Of a stretch of 20,254 nt of DNA, positions 6,781-14,109 are shown piece after piece. How positions within the stretch are numbered: position 1 is the first letter of the stretch; every line of letters begins with the position of its first letter. Origin of the DNA: Acetobacteraceae bacterium (GTDB lineage Bacteria; Pseudomonadota; Alphaproteobacteria; Acetobacterales; Acetobacteraceae); NCBI GenBank assembly GCA_019689515.1, contig JADGHI010000009.1:1-20254 (forward strand), given 5' to 3'. The notes under the pieces are model-generated. The model was given only the letters and a program-made list of their open reading frames with translations. It had not been told where the DNA came from and searched no databases. The translations under genes were made by a program, and so were the position numbers.

Positions 6781-7890
6781 GTGAAGATCACGCGCGTCAC
6801 GACCACGATCGTCCGCAGCCCCTTCCGCTACGGCGCGCCGGGGGGCGCGGGCGGCAACCTCCACCTGCGCACCCTCGACACGCTGCTGGTGTGCGTCGAG
6901 ACCGATGCCGGCGTGCATGGCTGGGGCGAGGGCTTCGGCTTCACCCTGGTGGACACCACGCGGACCGCCATCGAGACGCTGATCGGCCCCGCCTGCCTCG
7001 GCCGCGATCCGCGCGACATCGCGGGGCTGACGAAGGAGCTGCGCCGCCGGATGCACAATTTCGGCCGCAACGGGCCGATCACCTTCGGCATCTCCGCGAT
7101 CGACATCGCGCTGTGGGACATCGCGGGCAAGCTGGCCGGAGAGCCGCTGCACCGGTTGCTCGCCGGCGAGGCGGCGCTGCCCCGCGTGGCCGCCTATGCC
7201 AGCCTCCTGCGCTACGGCGACGCCGCGCTGGTCGAGCGCAACGCCGCCGAGGCGTACCGCCGCGGCTATCGCGAGGTGAAGCTGCACGAGGCGGAGGTGC
7301 CGATGGTGCGCGCCGCCCGCGCCGCGCTGCCCGCCGACGTGCCGATCACCATCGACGTGAATTGCCGCTGGGACGACCCGTCCGACGCCATCGCCTTCGC
7401 CCGCGCTGTGGACGGCCTCGGCGTGCGCTGGTTGGAGGAGCCGGTCTGGCCCCCCGAGGACTACGCCGCCATCGCCCGCGTGCGCGCCGAGGGCGGGCTC
7501 GCCATCGCGGCCGGCGAGAATGCCGGGCACCCGGAGGACTTCGCGCGCATGCTGGAAGCCGGCGCGGCGGACTACGTGCAGCCGAGCGTCACCAAGGTCG
7601 GCGGCGTCAGCGCCATGCGCGCGGTCGCGGAGATCGCCGCGCGGCACGGCGCGACGCTGGTGCCGCACTCGCCCTATTACGGCCCTGGCTACCTGGCCAC
7701 GCTGCATCTTATCGCAGCCTGGGGTCGCCCCGATGTGCGGCTGGAGAGCTACTTCCTCGACGCCGAGCTGCCGATATACGGCACCGCGCTCGACCCGGCC
7801 GCCGACGGCACCATCGCCCTACCGGAAGCCCCCGGCCTCGGCCTCGAGCCCGATCCGGCCGTGCTGGCGCGCTTCGCCGAAGCCGGCTGA
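6781..7890 (+). CDS. Mandelate racemase/muconate lactonizing (enolase-superfamily) enzyme
   Basis: A 369-residue protein with the capping domain (1-125) and a modified TIM barrel. The likely metal ligands are D192 (TIDVNCRW), a Glu of LEEP (219-220) and E246 (AAGEN); H296 in LVPHSPYYGPG is the expected catalytic histidine. K167 of VKLHE is at the first lysine of the usual KxK, but the second position is H169. The Asp that normally partners the His appears as S269 in YVQPSVTKVGG. Translation starts at GTG behind GGAGGAGAG; the 10-bp palindrome GAGAGCTCTC directly precedes the start codon. Such enzymes dehydrate or cycloisomerise sugar acids or racemise hydroxy acids after abstracting an alpha proton. 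It is a close paralogue of the gene at 11503-12597. It converges with its 3' neighbour, leaving only 3 nt between stops. Substrate unknown. Confidence 0.88.
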   Translation: MKITRVTTTIVRSPFRYGAPGGAGGNLHLRTLDTLLVCVETDAGVHGWGEGFGFTLVDTTRTAIETLIGPACLGRDPRDIAGLTKELRRRMHNFGRNGPITFGISAIDIALWDIAGKLAGEPLHRLLAGEAALPRVAAYASLLRYGDAALVERNAAEAYRRGYREVKLHEAEVPMVRAARAALPADVPITIDVNCRWDDPSDAIAFARAVDGLGVRWLEEPVWPPEDYAAIARVRAEGGLAIAAGENAGHPEDFARMLEAGAADYVQPSVTKVGGVSAMRAVAEIAARHGATLVPHSPYYGPGYLATLHLIAAWGRPDVRLESYFLDAELPIYGTALDPAADGTIALPEAPGLGLEPDPAVLARFAEAG

Positions 7891-7893
7891 GAC

Positions 7894-9696
7894 TCAGCGG
7901 ATCACCACCGGTTCCGCGGTCGCCAGAGCGGCGAGGCGATCCGGCTCCGGCACCACGCCGATCCCCGGCCCGGCGGGACGGAACAGCCGCCCGCCCTCGA
8001 TGCGCAGCGCGTCCGGCGGCACGATGTCCTCCGCCACGCCGGGCCAGCCGCAGTCCATCGGATGCGGATCGTCGAGGCCGAGCGCCAGGGCGAGGTGCGC
8101 GTTCGCCGCCGTCACCACCGCCGTCTCGTAGAAGCTGTGAATGGCGGGCGTGGTCAGGCCGAGCAGCCGCGCCGCGCGCACCATTTCGCACAGCCCCGCC
8201 ACGCCGCCCCAGAGGAAGACGTCGCTGAGAACGGTGATCCGCAGCCCGCGCCGCACCGCTGCGGCGAGGTGCTCCGGCGCCACGACGCACATGTTGGTGG
8301 CGAGCGGCGTCTGGATCTGCGCCGCGAGCCGCGCCATGCCCTCGAGCCCGTCCGTCGGGTCCTCGTGGTATTCCAGGCCGAGCGGCTCCGCGGCCAGGCA
8401 GAACCGCCGCGCCTCCTCGGTACCGTAGGCGGCGTTGGGATCGCAGCGCAGCCGCGCCGCCGGACCCAGCCGGGCGCGCAGCGCGCCGAGCGCGGCGAGG
8501 TCCCAATCGGCGCCGGTCCCCGCGCTCTTGTACTTGAAGGCCGACACGCCCCAGCGCGCCGCATACGCCGCGGCGAGCTCGGCCACGCGTTCGGCATTCG
8601 CGCCGTCCGCCATATGGGCCATGAGTTCCGATCGCGTGACCTTCGCGCCCGGCACGGCGGCGGGCAGCGCGCAGGCGATAGCGACGGAGCCGTCCTCCCG
8701 CGGATCGCCGAGCAGCGCGCCAAGCGAAAGGCCGAGATGCCGCGCCGCCGCGTCCCAGGCGCCAAGCTCCAGCGCCGCCAGGGCCGAGAGCCCGTTCCGC
8801 CCGTTGCGGTTCTCGAACACGATGCGCGCGAAGCGGCGGCGCAGCGCGACGCGCTCGCGCAGCAGGTCGCGGCCGATCCAGTCGCGCGCCAGGGCGGCGA
8901 CGCGCGCGAATACCTCCGGCCCGCCATGCGCCTCGCCCCAGCCCACCGTGCCGTCGGCGCAGCGCAGCTCGACCAGCGTGCGCGCCTGGCGGTCGGTGAG
9001 ATACATGGAGGAGACGTAGAGCTCGCGAAGAGGCAGCGCGATGCGGTGGATACGGACCTCGCGCAGCGAGAGCGCCGGACCAGCCTCCGGCAGCAGGGCG
9101 GGCGCGGGCAAGGCGGCCGAGGCATCCGGCGGCACCGCCACGGCGGCGCCGAGCGCGGCCGCCAGGGTCGTGGCGCGTGCCGCCTCCGCCGCGTCGTCGC
9201 GCAGCGGCCGGATCGCCAGGCGCACATCCATCACGCGCGCGAGCGCGGCCAGGTCGCGCAGCCCCTCCGGCCCGCCGGTCGCGGCGTCGGCCACCACCAG
9301 CGTCGCCGCAGGGTCGAGGCAGGCGGCGACGGGATCGGCAGCCGGCGCGGCCTCGGTCGCCAGCGCCGGGGGCACCGCCGCCCAGCCACCGCTGAGGGCC
9401 ACCGCCTCATCCACGCCGAGCGCCGCGGCGCGCAGCGCGTGGCGCGCCGCCCGCAGCACGCCCGCCGCCGCGCGGTCGGCCACTGGCCGTGCGAGCCAGG
9501 CGCGCAGCGCGCCCTCGGCCGGAGACTCCAGCACACTCTCGCCGACCAGCGCCGCAGCCTCGCGCGTCAGCGCCGCCGCATCCGCCGCCTTCGGCAGCGC
9601 CACCTCTGCAGCGGTGCCGCCGGCGGTGGCGACGATCAGCGCACCGCGCTCCGGCTCCGGCGCCGCCCTGGTGATTCGCGCGCTGTCCGCCGCCAT
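7894..9696 (-). CDS. Glucarate dehydratase-like enolase-superfamily protein with long N-terminal extension
   Basis: A 600-residue protein. Residues about 210-600 form a complete glucarate dehydratase-type enzyme: capping domain from LREVRIHRIALPLRE, KYK with K388 and K390, D419 (RCDPNAAY), E442/E445 (EYHEDP), N468 in ATNMCV (glucarate dehydratases use Asn here), D492 (LSDVFLWGG) and H520 (PAIHSFYE). All catalytic positions are filled, so it is probably an active dehydratase of an acid sugar. Residues 1-205 are extra. They are alanine-rich and lack KxK or metal ligands, but 133-163 (VVADAATGGPEGLRDL...LAIR) resembles late barrel strands of the same superfamily. The ATG is well supported by GGAGAGGAGGGA upstream. 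A fused degenerate half-enzyme is one reading; an unrelated linker-rich domain is another. Confidence 0.82.
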   Translation of the reverse strand: MAADSARITRAAPEPERGALIVATAGGTAAEVALPKAADAAALTREAAALVGESVLESPAEGALRAWLARPVADRAAAGVLRAARHALRAAALGVDEAVALSGGWAAVPPALATEAAPAADPVAACLDPAATLVVADAATGGPEGLRDLAALARVMDVRLAIRPLRDDAAEAARATTLAAALGAAVAVPPDASAALPAPALLPEAGPALSLREVRIHRIALPLRELYVSSMYLTDRQARTLVELRCADGTVGWGEAHGGPEVFARVAALARDWIGRDLLRERVALRRRFARIVFENRNGRNGLSALAALELGAWDAAARHLGLSLGALLGDPREDGSVAIACALPAAVPGAKVTRSELMAHMADGANAERVAELAAAYAARWGVSAFKYKSAGTGADWDLAALGALRARLGPAARLRCDPNAAYGTEEARRFCLAAEPLGLEYHEDPTDGLEGMARLAAQIQTPLATNMCVVAPEHLAAAVRRGLRITVLSDVFLWGGVAGLCEMVRAARLLGLTTPAIHSFYETAVVTAANAHLALALGLDDPHPMDCGWPGVAEDIVPPDALRIEGGRLFRPAGPGIGVVPEPDRLAALATAEPVVIR

Positions 9697-9726
9697 CGTT
9701 CCCTCCTCTCCCTGCCTCCCCCGGAA

Positions 9727-9755
9727 TTCCTACGGCCGCGAGCGGCCCGCGTGAA
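9727..9755 (-). promoter_or_regulatory. Candidate promoter with palindrome in the spacer (glucarate dehydratase-like gene)
   Basis: On the minus strand TTCACG (9755-9750) and TAGGAA (9732-9727) are 17 nt apart, about 30 nt before the ATG at 9696. The spacer contains the perfect dyad GGCCGC-GA-GCGGCC (9734-9747), a plausible regulator site, although GC-rich dyads also arise by chance in this genome. Confidence 0.3.
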
Positions 9756-9766
9756 TGGCGCGGCGC

Positions 9767-9818
9767 TGGACGGGCCCACCGCGCGGCGGTATGGCGCGAG
9801 GCCAGTTCTCGGGAGAAC
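9767..9818 (+). promoter_or_regulatory. Candidate promoter and operator for the GST/Bug operon
   Basis: TGGACG (9767-9772) and TATGGC (9790-9795) are 17 nt apart. Transcription would start near 9802, and the perfect palindrome GTTCTC-GG-GAGAAC (9805-9818) would lie just downstream, ending 7 nt before the ATG and overlapping the ribosome-binding site. This position suits a repressor operator or an RNA element occluding the ribosome site. Confidence 0.35.
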
Positions 9819-9825
9819 GTCCGCC

Positions 9826-10440
9826 ATGATGGTCCTGTACTGGTCCTCACGTTCGCCATTCGTGCGCAAGGTGATGGTCGTGGCGCACGAAACTGGCCAG
9901 GCCGAGCGCATCCGCACCGAACGGGTCGTCGTCTCCAACCGCACCACGAATGCCGAGGTCATGCGCGACAACCCGCTCGGCAAGATTCCGACGCTACGGC
10001 TTCCGGACGGCACCGTCCTCTACGACTCCGCCACGATCTGCGAGTACCTGGACAGCCAGGTTGACGGGCCGAAGCTCTACCCCCCGGCCGGCCCGGCACG
10101 CTGGACGGCGCTACGCCGCCACGCGCTCGGCACCGGGCTGCTCGACAACCTCGTCCTCTGGCGCGGCGCGCGCGAATGGCCGCATCGCATCACCGACCTG
10201 GAGGCGGCGCTCGACGCCAAGACGCGGGCAGCGCTCGACGCCCTGGAGGCGGAGGCACCCGCGCTCGCCCGAGATCCCTTCACGATCGGGCAGATCACGA
10301 TCGGCGTCGCTCTGGCCTATCTCGATTTCCGCTTCGGCTGGCTGGAATGGCGAACCGGCCGCCCGGCGCTCGCCGCCTGGCACGCGGAGTTCTCCGACCG
10401 CCCCTCGGTCCGGGCGACTGCCTTCGTTGACGTGACCTAA
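9826..10440 (+). CDS. Glutathione S-transferase family protein
   Basis: A 204-residue cytoplasmic protein of GST length. The thioredoxin-like amino domain begins MMVLYWSSRSPFVRKVMVVAHETG; the Ser/Arg-Ser-Pro-Phe-Val region around 7-13 is the usual glutathione-activating site. NPLGKIPTLRLPDGTVLYDSATICEYLD (about 46-73) contains the conserved cis-proline (IP) and the glutathione-contacting DSATI. The all-alpha carboxyl domain follows, with DPFTIGQITIGVALAYLDFR as the N-capping-box helix. Two ATGs stand in tandem; the first is 9 nt from GGGAGA. The Bug gene follows after 24 nt, so they probably share a transcript. The role could be glutathione conjugation, isomerisation or thiol repair; context does not decide. 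Confidence 0.88.
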   Translation: MMVLYWSSRSPFVRKVMVVAHETGQAERIRTERVVVSNRTTNAEVMRDNPLGKIPTLRLPDGTVLYDSATICEYLDSQVDGPKLYPPAGPARWTALRRHALGTGLLDNLVLWRGAREWPHRITDLEAALDAKTRAALDALEAEAPALARDPFTIGQITIGVALAYLDFRFGWLEWRTGRPALAAWHAEFSDRPSVRATAFVDVT

Positions 10441-10464
10441 CCTAACGAAACTCTGGAGGACGCC

Positions 10465-11469
10465 ATGAACACCATTCCCCGTCGCCGCGCGGTGGCCGCG
10501 CTCGGCGCGTTCACCAGCCTCGGCGTCACGGTGCAGGCCGGCGAGGCAGGCGCGCAGCAGCAGGCCTGGCCGGACCAGCCGATCCGCCTGATCGTCCCCT
10601 TCCCGCCCGGCGGTCCGGCCGACACGATCGCCCGGCTCATCGCGCCAGGCATAGGCGAGCACCTCGGGGGCCGCTCCGTCGTGGTCGAGAGCCGCTCCGG
10701 CGCCGGCGGGATCGTCGGCATCGAGGCGGTCGCGCGCTCGCGTCCCGACGGACACACGATCGGCCTCGCCAGTTCGGGCGTGATGGCGATCCTGCCCGGC
10801 CTGCAGGCGAACATGCCGTTCAACCCGGAGCGCGACCTCGCGAAGATCGGGCTGGTTCTCTCGGTGCCGCAGATCCTCGCGGTGAGCCCCTCGCTTCCCG
10901 TGCGGAGCGTGTCGGAGCTGGTTGCCCTGGCGCGCCAACGGCCCGGGGAGATCTCCTATGGCAGCTCCGGCATCGGCAACACCCTGCACCTGGCGGCGGA
11001 GATGTTCCGCGTGCGCGCCGGCGGGATCGACATCGTGCACGTCCCCTACCGCGGCGCGGCGCAGGCGATCCCGGACCTGCTGAGCGGACGCCTGCAGATG
11101 ATGTTCGCCGACGTGCCGATCCTGCTGCCGCATGTGCGCTCCGGCGCGCTGCGTGCGCTGGGCGTGACCGCCCAGGAGCGCCTCGAGCTGCTGCCCGAAT
11201 TGCCGACCATGATCGAAGCCGGCATTCCGGGCATGATCTCGGCCAGCAGCTACGGCCTGGTTGCGCCTGCAGGCGTCCCCGCCGAGCGCATCGCCGCCCT
11301 GAACGCCGCGCTGAACGCCTCCCTCGCCGTGCCGGAGACGCGGCGCGCGCTGATCGAGCAGGGCGGCCTGCTGCGCCCCGGCACGCCGGCCGAGGCCGCG
11401 GCGTTCTTCCAGGGCGAGATGGAGACCTGGCGCGAGATCGCACGCATCGCCAACATTCGCCTGGAATAG
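10465..11469 (+). CDS. Bug/TctC-family periplasmic binding protein
   Basis: A 334-residue receptor with leader MNTIPRRRAVAALGAFTS to about EAGAQQ (three arginines, Tat-like). Signature segments are WPDQPIRLIVPFPPGGPAD near 33-51, SRSGAGGIVGIEAVARSRPDG (a variant of the usual ENRPGAGG), YGSSGIGNTLHLAAEMF and IVHVPYRGAAQAIPDLLSGR. TGGAGGA lies 6 nt before the ATG. It follows the GST gene in the same operon, an unusual pairing for a solute receptor. It is only distantly similar to the Bug proteins at 1962-3937. Ligand unknown; no TctA/TctB genes are adjacent. Confidence 0.92.
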   Translation: MNTIPRRRAVAALGAFTSLGVTVQAGEAGAQQQAWPDQPIRLIVPFPPGGPADTIARLIAPGIGEHLGGRSVVVESRSGAGGIVGIEAVARSRPDGHTIGLASSGVMAILPGLQANMPFNPERDLAKIGLVLSVPQILAVSPSLPVRSVSELVALARQRPGEISYGSSGIGNTLHLAAEMFRVRAGGIDIVHVPYRGAAQAIPDLLSGRLQMMFADVPILLPHVRSGALRALGVTAQERLELLPELPTMIEAGIPGMISASSYGLVAPAGVPAERIAALNAALNASLAVPETRRALIEQGGLLRPGTPAEAAAFFQGEMETWREIARIANIRLE

Positions 11470-11475
11470 CGGCGG

Positions 11476-11502
11476 AGCGAGTCCCGTGCCGCGCGGCTCG
11501 CT
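11476..11502. terminator. Candidate bidirectional hairpin between convergent genes
   Basis: AGCGAG (11476-11481) pairs with CTCGCT (11497-11502), and CCG/CGG inside extends the stem after a short bulge. It fills the 33-nt gap between the convergent Bug and enolase-superfamily genes. No T-run; modest support. Confidence 0.33.
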
Positions 11503-12597
11503 TCACGCCGCGCGGTAGCGGGCGATGATCTCCGGATCGGGATCCGCGCCGAGCCCCGGCACCTGCGGCACGGGCAGCCAGCCTTCGCGCGGCACGATCG
11601 CCTCGCCGAAGGGATTGGCCGGAAGGTCGAAATCCATCCGCTCCACCAGGACCTCCTCCGGGAGCGTCGCGCAGAGGTGCAGCGTGGCGAGGAAGCCCGG
11701 CCCGAAATAGGGCGAGTGCGGCACGACCGCGATGCCCTGTGCCCGAGCAGTCTGCGCCACCTCCGCCCAGGCCGCGACGCCGCCGATCTTGGTCACGCTC
11801 GGCTGGATGAAGTCCACGGCGCCGGCGGCGATCATCGCCGCGCATTCGGCCGGGCTCGCTGCGTTCTCGCCGGCTGCGGTGCGGATGCCGCCCTCGCGCC
11901 GCACGCGCGCGAGGCCGGCGTGGTCCTCCGGCGGCCAGACCGGTTCCTCGAGCCAGTGGAGGTCGTAAGGCCGAAGCCGCGCCGCCATCTCCAGCGCCTG
12001 CGGCACGCTCCAGGGGCAGTTGGTGTCGAGCATCAGCGCGACGTCGCGCCCCACCGCCGCGCGTGTGGCGCTCACCTGCTCCACGCCGATCTCGTGCAGC
12101 TTCACGGCGCGATAGCCCCGCTCCACCGCCGCGGCGGCGACACGTGCCACCGCCGCCGGCTCGGAGTAGCGCGGCAGGCTGGCATAGGCCGGCAGCCGAT
12201 CGCGGCGCGCGCCGCCGAGCAGCGCATGCAGCGGCTTCCCCGCCGCCTTGCCCGCGATGTCCCACAGCGCGATCTCGAGCCCCGACAGCGCGTAGGTGAT
12301 CGGGCCGCTGCGCCCGAACAGGTGCAGCGTCTTCTGGATCTCGAGCGCGAGCGGCGCGATCGCGGCCTCGTCGCGGCCGAGGGCGAGCGGCGCCACCACC
12401 TCCGTCAGCGCCGTCGCCGTTGGTGCCCAGGCGGCGTGGCTGAAAGCCTCGCCCCAGCCGACGATGCCCTCGTCCGTCTCCACGCGCACCAGCAGCGTCG
12501 GCACCGTCTCGCGCGGCTTGCCGGCGAAGAGCGGCCGTGGGCCGAGCACCTCGAAGGGCAGGATGATCGGCAGCGCGGTGATCGAGCGTATGGCCAT
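11503..12597 (-). CDS. Mandelate racemase/muconate lactonizing (enolase-superfamily) enzyme, second paralogue
   Basis: A 364-residue protein closely similar to the enzyme at 6781-7890. Shared blocks include ALWDIAGK, YRxVKLHE, WLEEPVWPPEDxAxxARVR, AAGENA, QPSVTKxGGV, VVPHSPYxGPG and LATLHL. K166, D191, E217/E218, E244 and H294 fill expected positions, with H168 replacing the second lysine and S267 replacing the Asp of the usual Asp-His dyad, exactly as in the paralogue. The ATG follows GGAGGGAGA. It lies 21 nt downstream of the FMN oxidase gene, so the two are one operon: an alpha-hydroxy acid could be dehydrated or epimerised by this protein and oxidised by its partner. Mandelate-type chemistry is conceivable but not demonstrated. 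Confidence 0.88.
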   Translation of the reverse strand: MAIRSITALPIILPFEVLGPRPLFAGKPRETVPTLLVRVETDEGIVGWGEAFSHAAWAPTATALTEVVAPLALGRDEAAIAPLALEIQKTLHLFGRSGPITYALSGLEIALWDIAGKAAGKPLHALLGGARRDRLPAYASLPRYSEPAAVARVAAAAVERGYRAVKLHEIGVEQVSATRAAVGRDVALMLDTNCPWSVPQALEMAARLRPYDLHWLEEPVWPPEDHAGLARVRREGGIRTAAGENAASPAECAAMIAAGAVDFIQPSVTKIGGVAAWAEVAQTARAQGIAVVPHSPYFGPGFLATLHLCATLPEEVLVERMDFDLPANPFGEAIVPREGWLPVPQVPGLGADPDPEIIARYRAA

Positions 12598-12618
12598 GGA
12601 ATGTCTCCCTCCGCCGCC

Positions 12619-13932
12619 TCAATCCGCAGCGACGGGCTCAAGACGTGGCGGGGCGGTCGCGGGCGCCGGCCCGATGGCCATTGCGTTCGGGTGCAGCACC
12701 GTCGCGCGTCTCGCCTCCTCGACCGAGCGCGCGCCGATCTGCGCGAACACCGTCGCGATCTCCTCGCGGAAGGAGGCGGTGGCATGGTCGCCGCCCGCTT
12801 CGCCCAGCGCGCCGACGCTCCAGAGGAACGCACGGCCCGCGAGCGTCCCGGCGGCGCCCAGCGCCAGCGCCCGCGCCACGTCGAGCCCGCTGCGCACCGA
12901 GCCGTCGAGCAGCACCGTCGCCCGCCCGCGGGCCTGCGCCACGATCGCCGGCAGCGCGTCGATCGAGGCCGGCGCGGCATCGAGCTGACGCCCGCCATGG
13001 TTCGTCACCAGCAGCCCGTCGAAGCCGAGCGCGATCGCCCGCTCCGCATCCTCCGGGTGCAGCGGTCCCTTGAGAATGAGGGCCCGCGGCCAGGCGTCAC
13101 GGATCCGCGCCATCACCTCCCAGGTCAGGCCGCTGGTCATCTTGCTGTAGGCGAAGGCGGCAAGGTCCGCTGTGCTGGCGTCCTCGCCGAGGTACTTGCG
13201 GAAATTCGCGAAGCGCGGCTGGCCGTGGCGCAACACCTCGATGGCCCAGCGCGGCGAGGTGGCGATGTCGAGCAGCGTGCGCGGCCGCAGACGGAAGGGC
13301 ACCGAGAGCCCATTCGCGATGTCGTGCACCCGCTTCTGCCGCACCGGCACATCCACCGTGAGCAGCAGCGCATGCGCGCCGGCGCGCTCCGCGCGGGCGA
13401 TCAGGTCGAAGGAGAGGCGATGGTTGTCGTCCGGCAGGCCATAGAGCTGGAACCAGAACACATCGGGCGCGATCCGCGCCAGTTCCTCGATCGAGAAATT
13501 GGCGACCGTCGAGCTGACATAGGGGATGCGCGCCTTCTGCGCCGCCGCGGCGAGGATCGCATCGGCCCGAGGCCAGACCAGCCCGGTATTGCCCATCGGC
13601 GCGACGCCGACCGGCATGGCGTAGTCGCGGCCAAACAGCGTCACGCCCGTCTCGACGCGCGAGACATCCACGCCGTAGCGGGGGACGATCTGCACCGCGT
13701 CCATCGCGGCGCGGTTGTGCGCCACGTTTGGCGCCCCGTCGCCCACGCCGCCCGCGACGAAATCGTAGGCGAAGCGCGGCACGCGCCAGCTCGTGCGCTG
13801 CTGCAGCGAGCGGTAGGTCGGGAAGCGCCGGCGCAGCCGCGCCGCCTGGCTCTCGCCCTGGCCGATACCCCAGCCGCGCACAGCGCGTGCCGCCGTGCCG
13901 CCCGAATCCGCCCTGTCCGTGTTTCCGCTCAT
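12619..13932 (-). CDS. FMN-dependent alpha-hydroxy-acid oxidase/dehydrogenase (LldD/glycolate oxidase family)
   Basis: A 437-residue TIM-barrel flavoprotein. Active-site residues of the family are all present: Y56 (FAYDFVAGG), Q162 and Y164 (FQLY), D194 (TVDVPVRQKR), K288 (ILKGPLHPEDA), and H312 and R315 in TNHGGRQLD. The phosphate-binding DGSVRSGLDVARALALGA (343-360) is typical. It oxidises a 2-hydroxy acid to the 2-oxo acid; lactate, glycolate and mandelate enzymes share these residues, so the substrate is open. The amino end is about 30 residues longer than usual and polar, without a signal peptide. The ATG at 13932 has GGGGGGAA upstream; a long in-frame extension beyond it is antisense to the neighbouring gene. 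It is the first gene of a two-gene operon with the enolase-superfamily enzyme. Confidence 0.9.
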   Translation of the reverse strand: MSGNTDRADSGGTAARAVRGWGIGQGESQAARLRRRFPTYRSLQQRTSWRVPRFAYDFVAGGVGDGAPNVAHNRAAMDAVQIVPRYGVDVSRVETGVTLFGRDYAMPVGVAPMGNTGLVWPRADAILAAAAQKARIPYVSSTVANFSIEELARIAPDVFWFQLYGLPDDNHRLSFDLIARAERAGAHALLLTVDVPVRQKRVHDIANGLSVPFRLRPRTLLDIATSPRWAIEVLRHGQPRFANFRKYLGEDASTADLAAFAYSKMTSGLTWEVMARIRDAWPRALILKGPLHPEDAERAIALGFDGLLVTNHGGRQLDAAPASIDALPAIVAQARGRATVLLDGSVRSGLDVARALALGAAGTLAGRAFLWSVGALGEAGGDHATASFREEIATVFAQIGARSVEEARRATVLHPNAMAIGPAPATAPPRLEPVAAD

Positions 13933-13983
13933 CCGCGTTCCCCCCAGCGGCGCCCCGCCCGGCCGGGCGATCCCGCCAGTGCC

Positions 13984-14012
13984 AGGATCGCGCGGGTCCG
14001 TCCGGAGGGCAA
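13984..14012 (-). promoter_or_regulatory. Candidate promoter of the FMN oxidase operon
   Basis: On the minus strand TTGCCC (14012-14007) and GATCCT (13989-13984) are 17 nt apart, about 52 nt before the ATG. The arrangement TTGCCC-N17-GATC-N-T repeats that upstream of the Bug/ThDP operon (4278-4250), which gives it slightly more weight. Confidence 0.32.
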
Positions 14013-14056
14013 TTCCGCGCGTCGGGTGGGTCCCGGCAGCTAGCGGGCCGGCAGGT

Positions 14057-14085
14057 TTGACGCCCGCCGCCGCCCAGCGCACGCT
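14057..14085 (+). promoter_or_regulatory. Weak candidate promoter of the hydratase/carboxyltransferase operon
   Basis: TTGACG (14057-14062) is a 5/6 -35 match, but the -10 position 17 nt later (CACGCT, 14080-14085) is poor. It ends 24 nt before the ATG at 14110. Confidence 0.25.
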
Positions 14086-14109
14086 CCGCACAGCGGAGGA
14101 ATGCGGACC

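Noticed and set aside
9805..9818. GTTC...GAAC palindrome as a LexA (SOS) box
   Set aside because: Alphaproteobacterial LexA boxes are direct GTTC-N7-GTTC repeats; this one is inverted with 6-nt spacing and fronts a GST/Bug operon, not an SOS gene.
8062..9825. Long plus-strand open frame running into the GST gene
   Set aside because: The part before 9826 is antisense to the glucarate dehydratase-like gene and has Arg/Ala-rich shadow composition; family similarity begins at the tandem ATG at 9826, which has its own ribosome-binding site.
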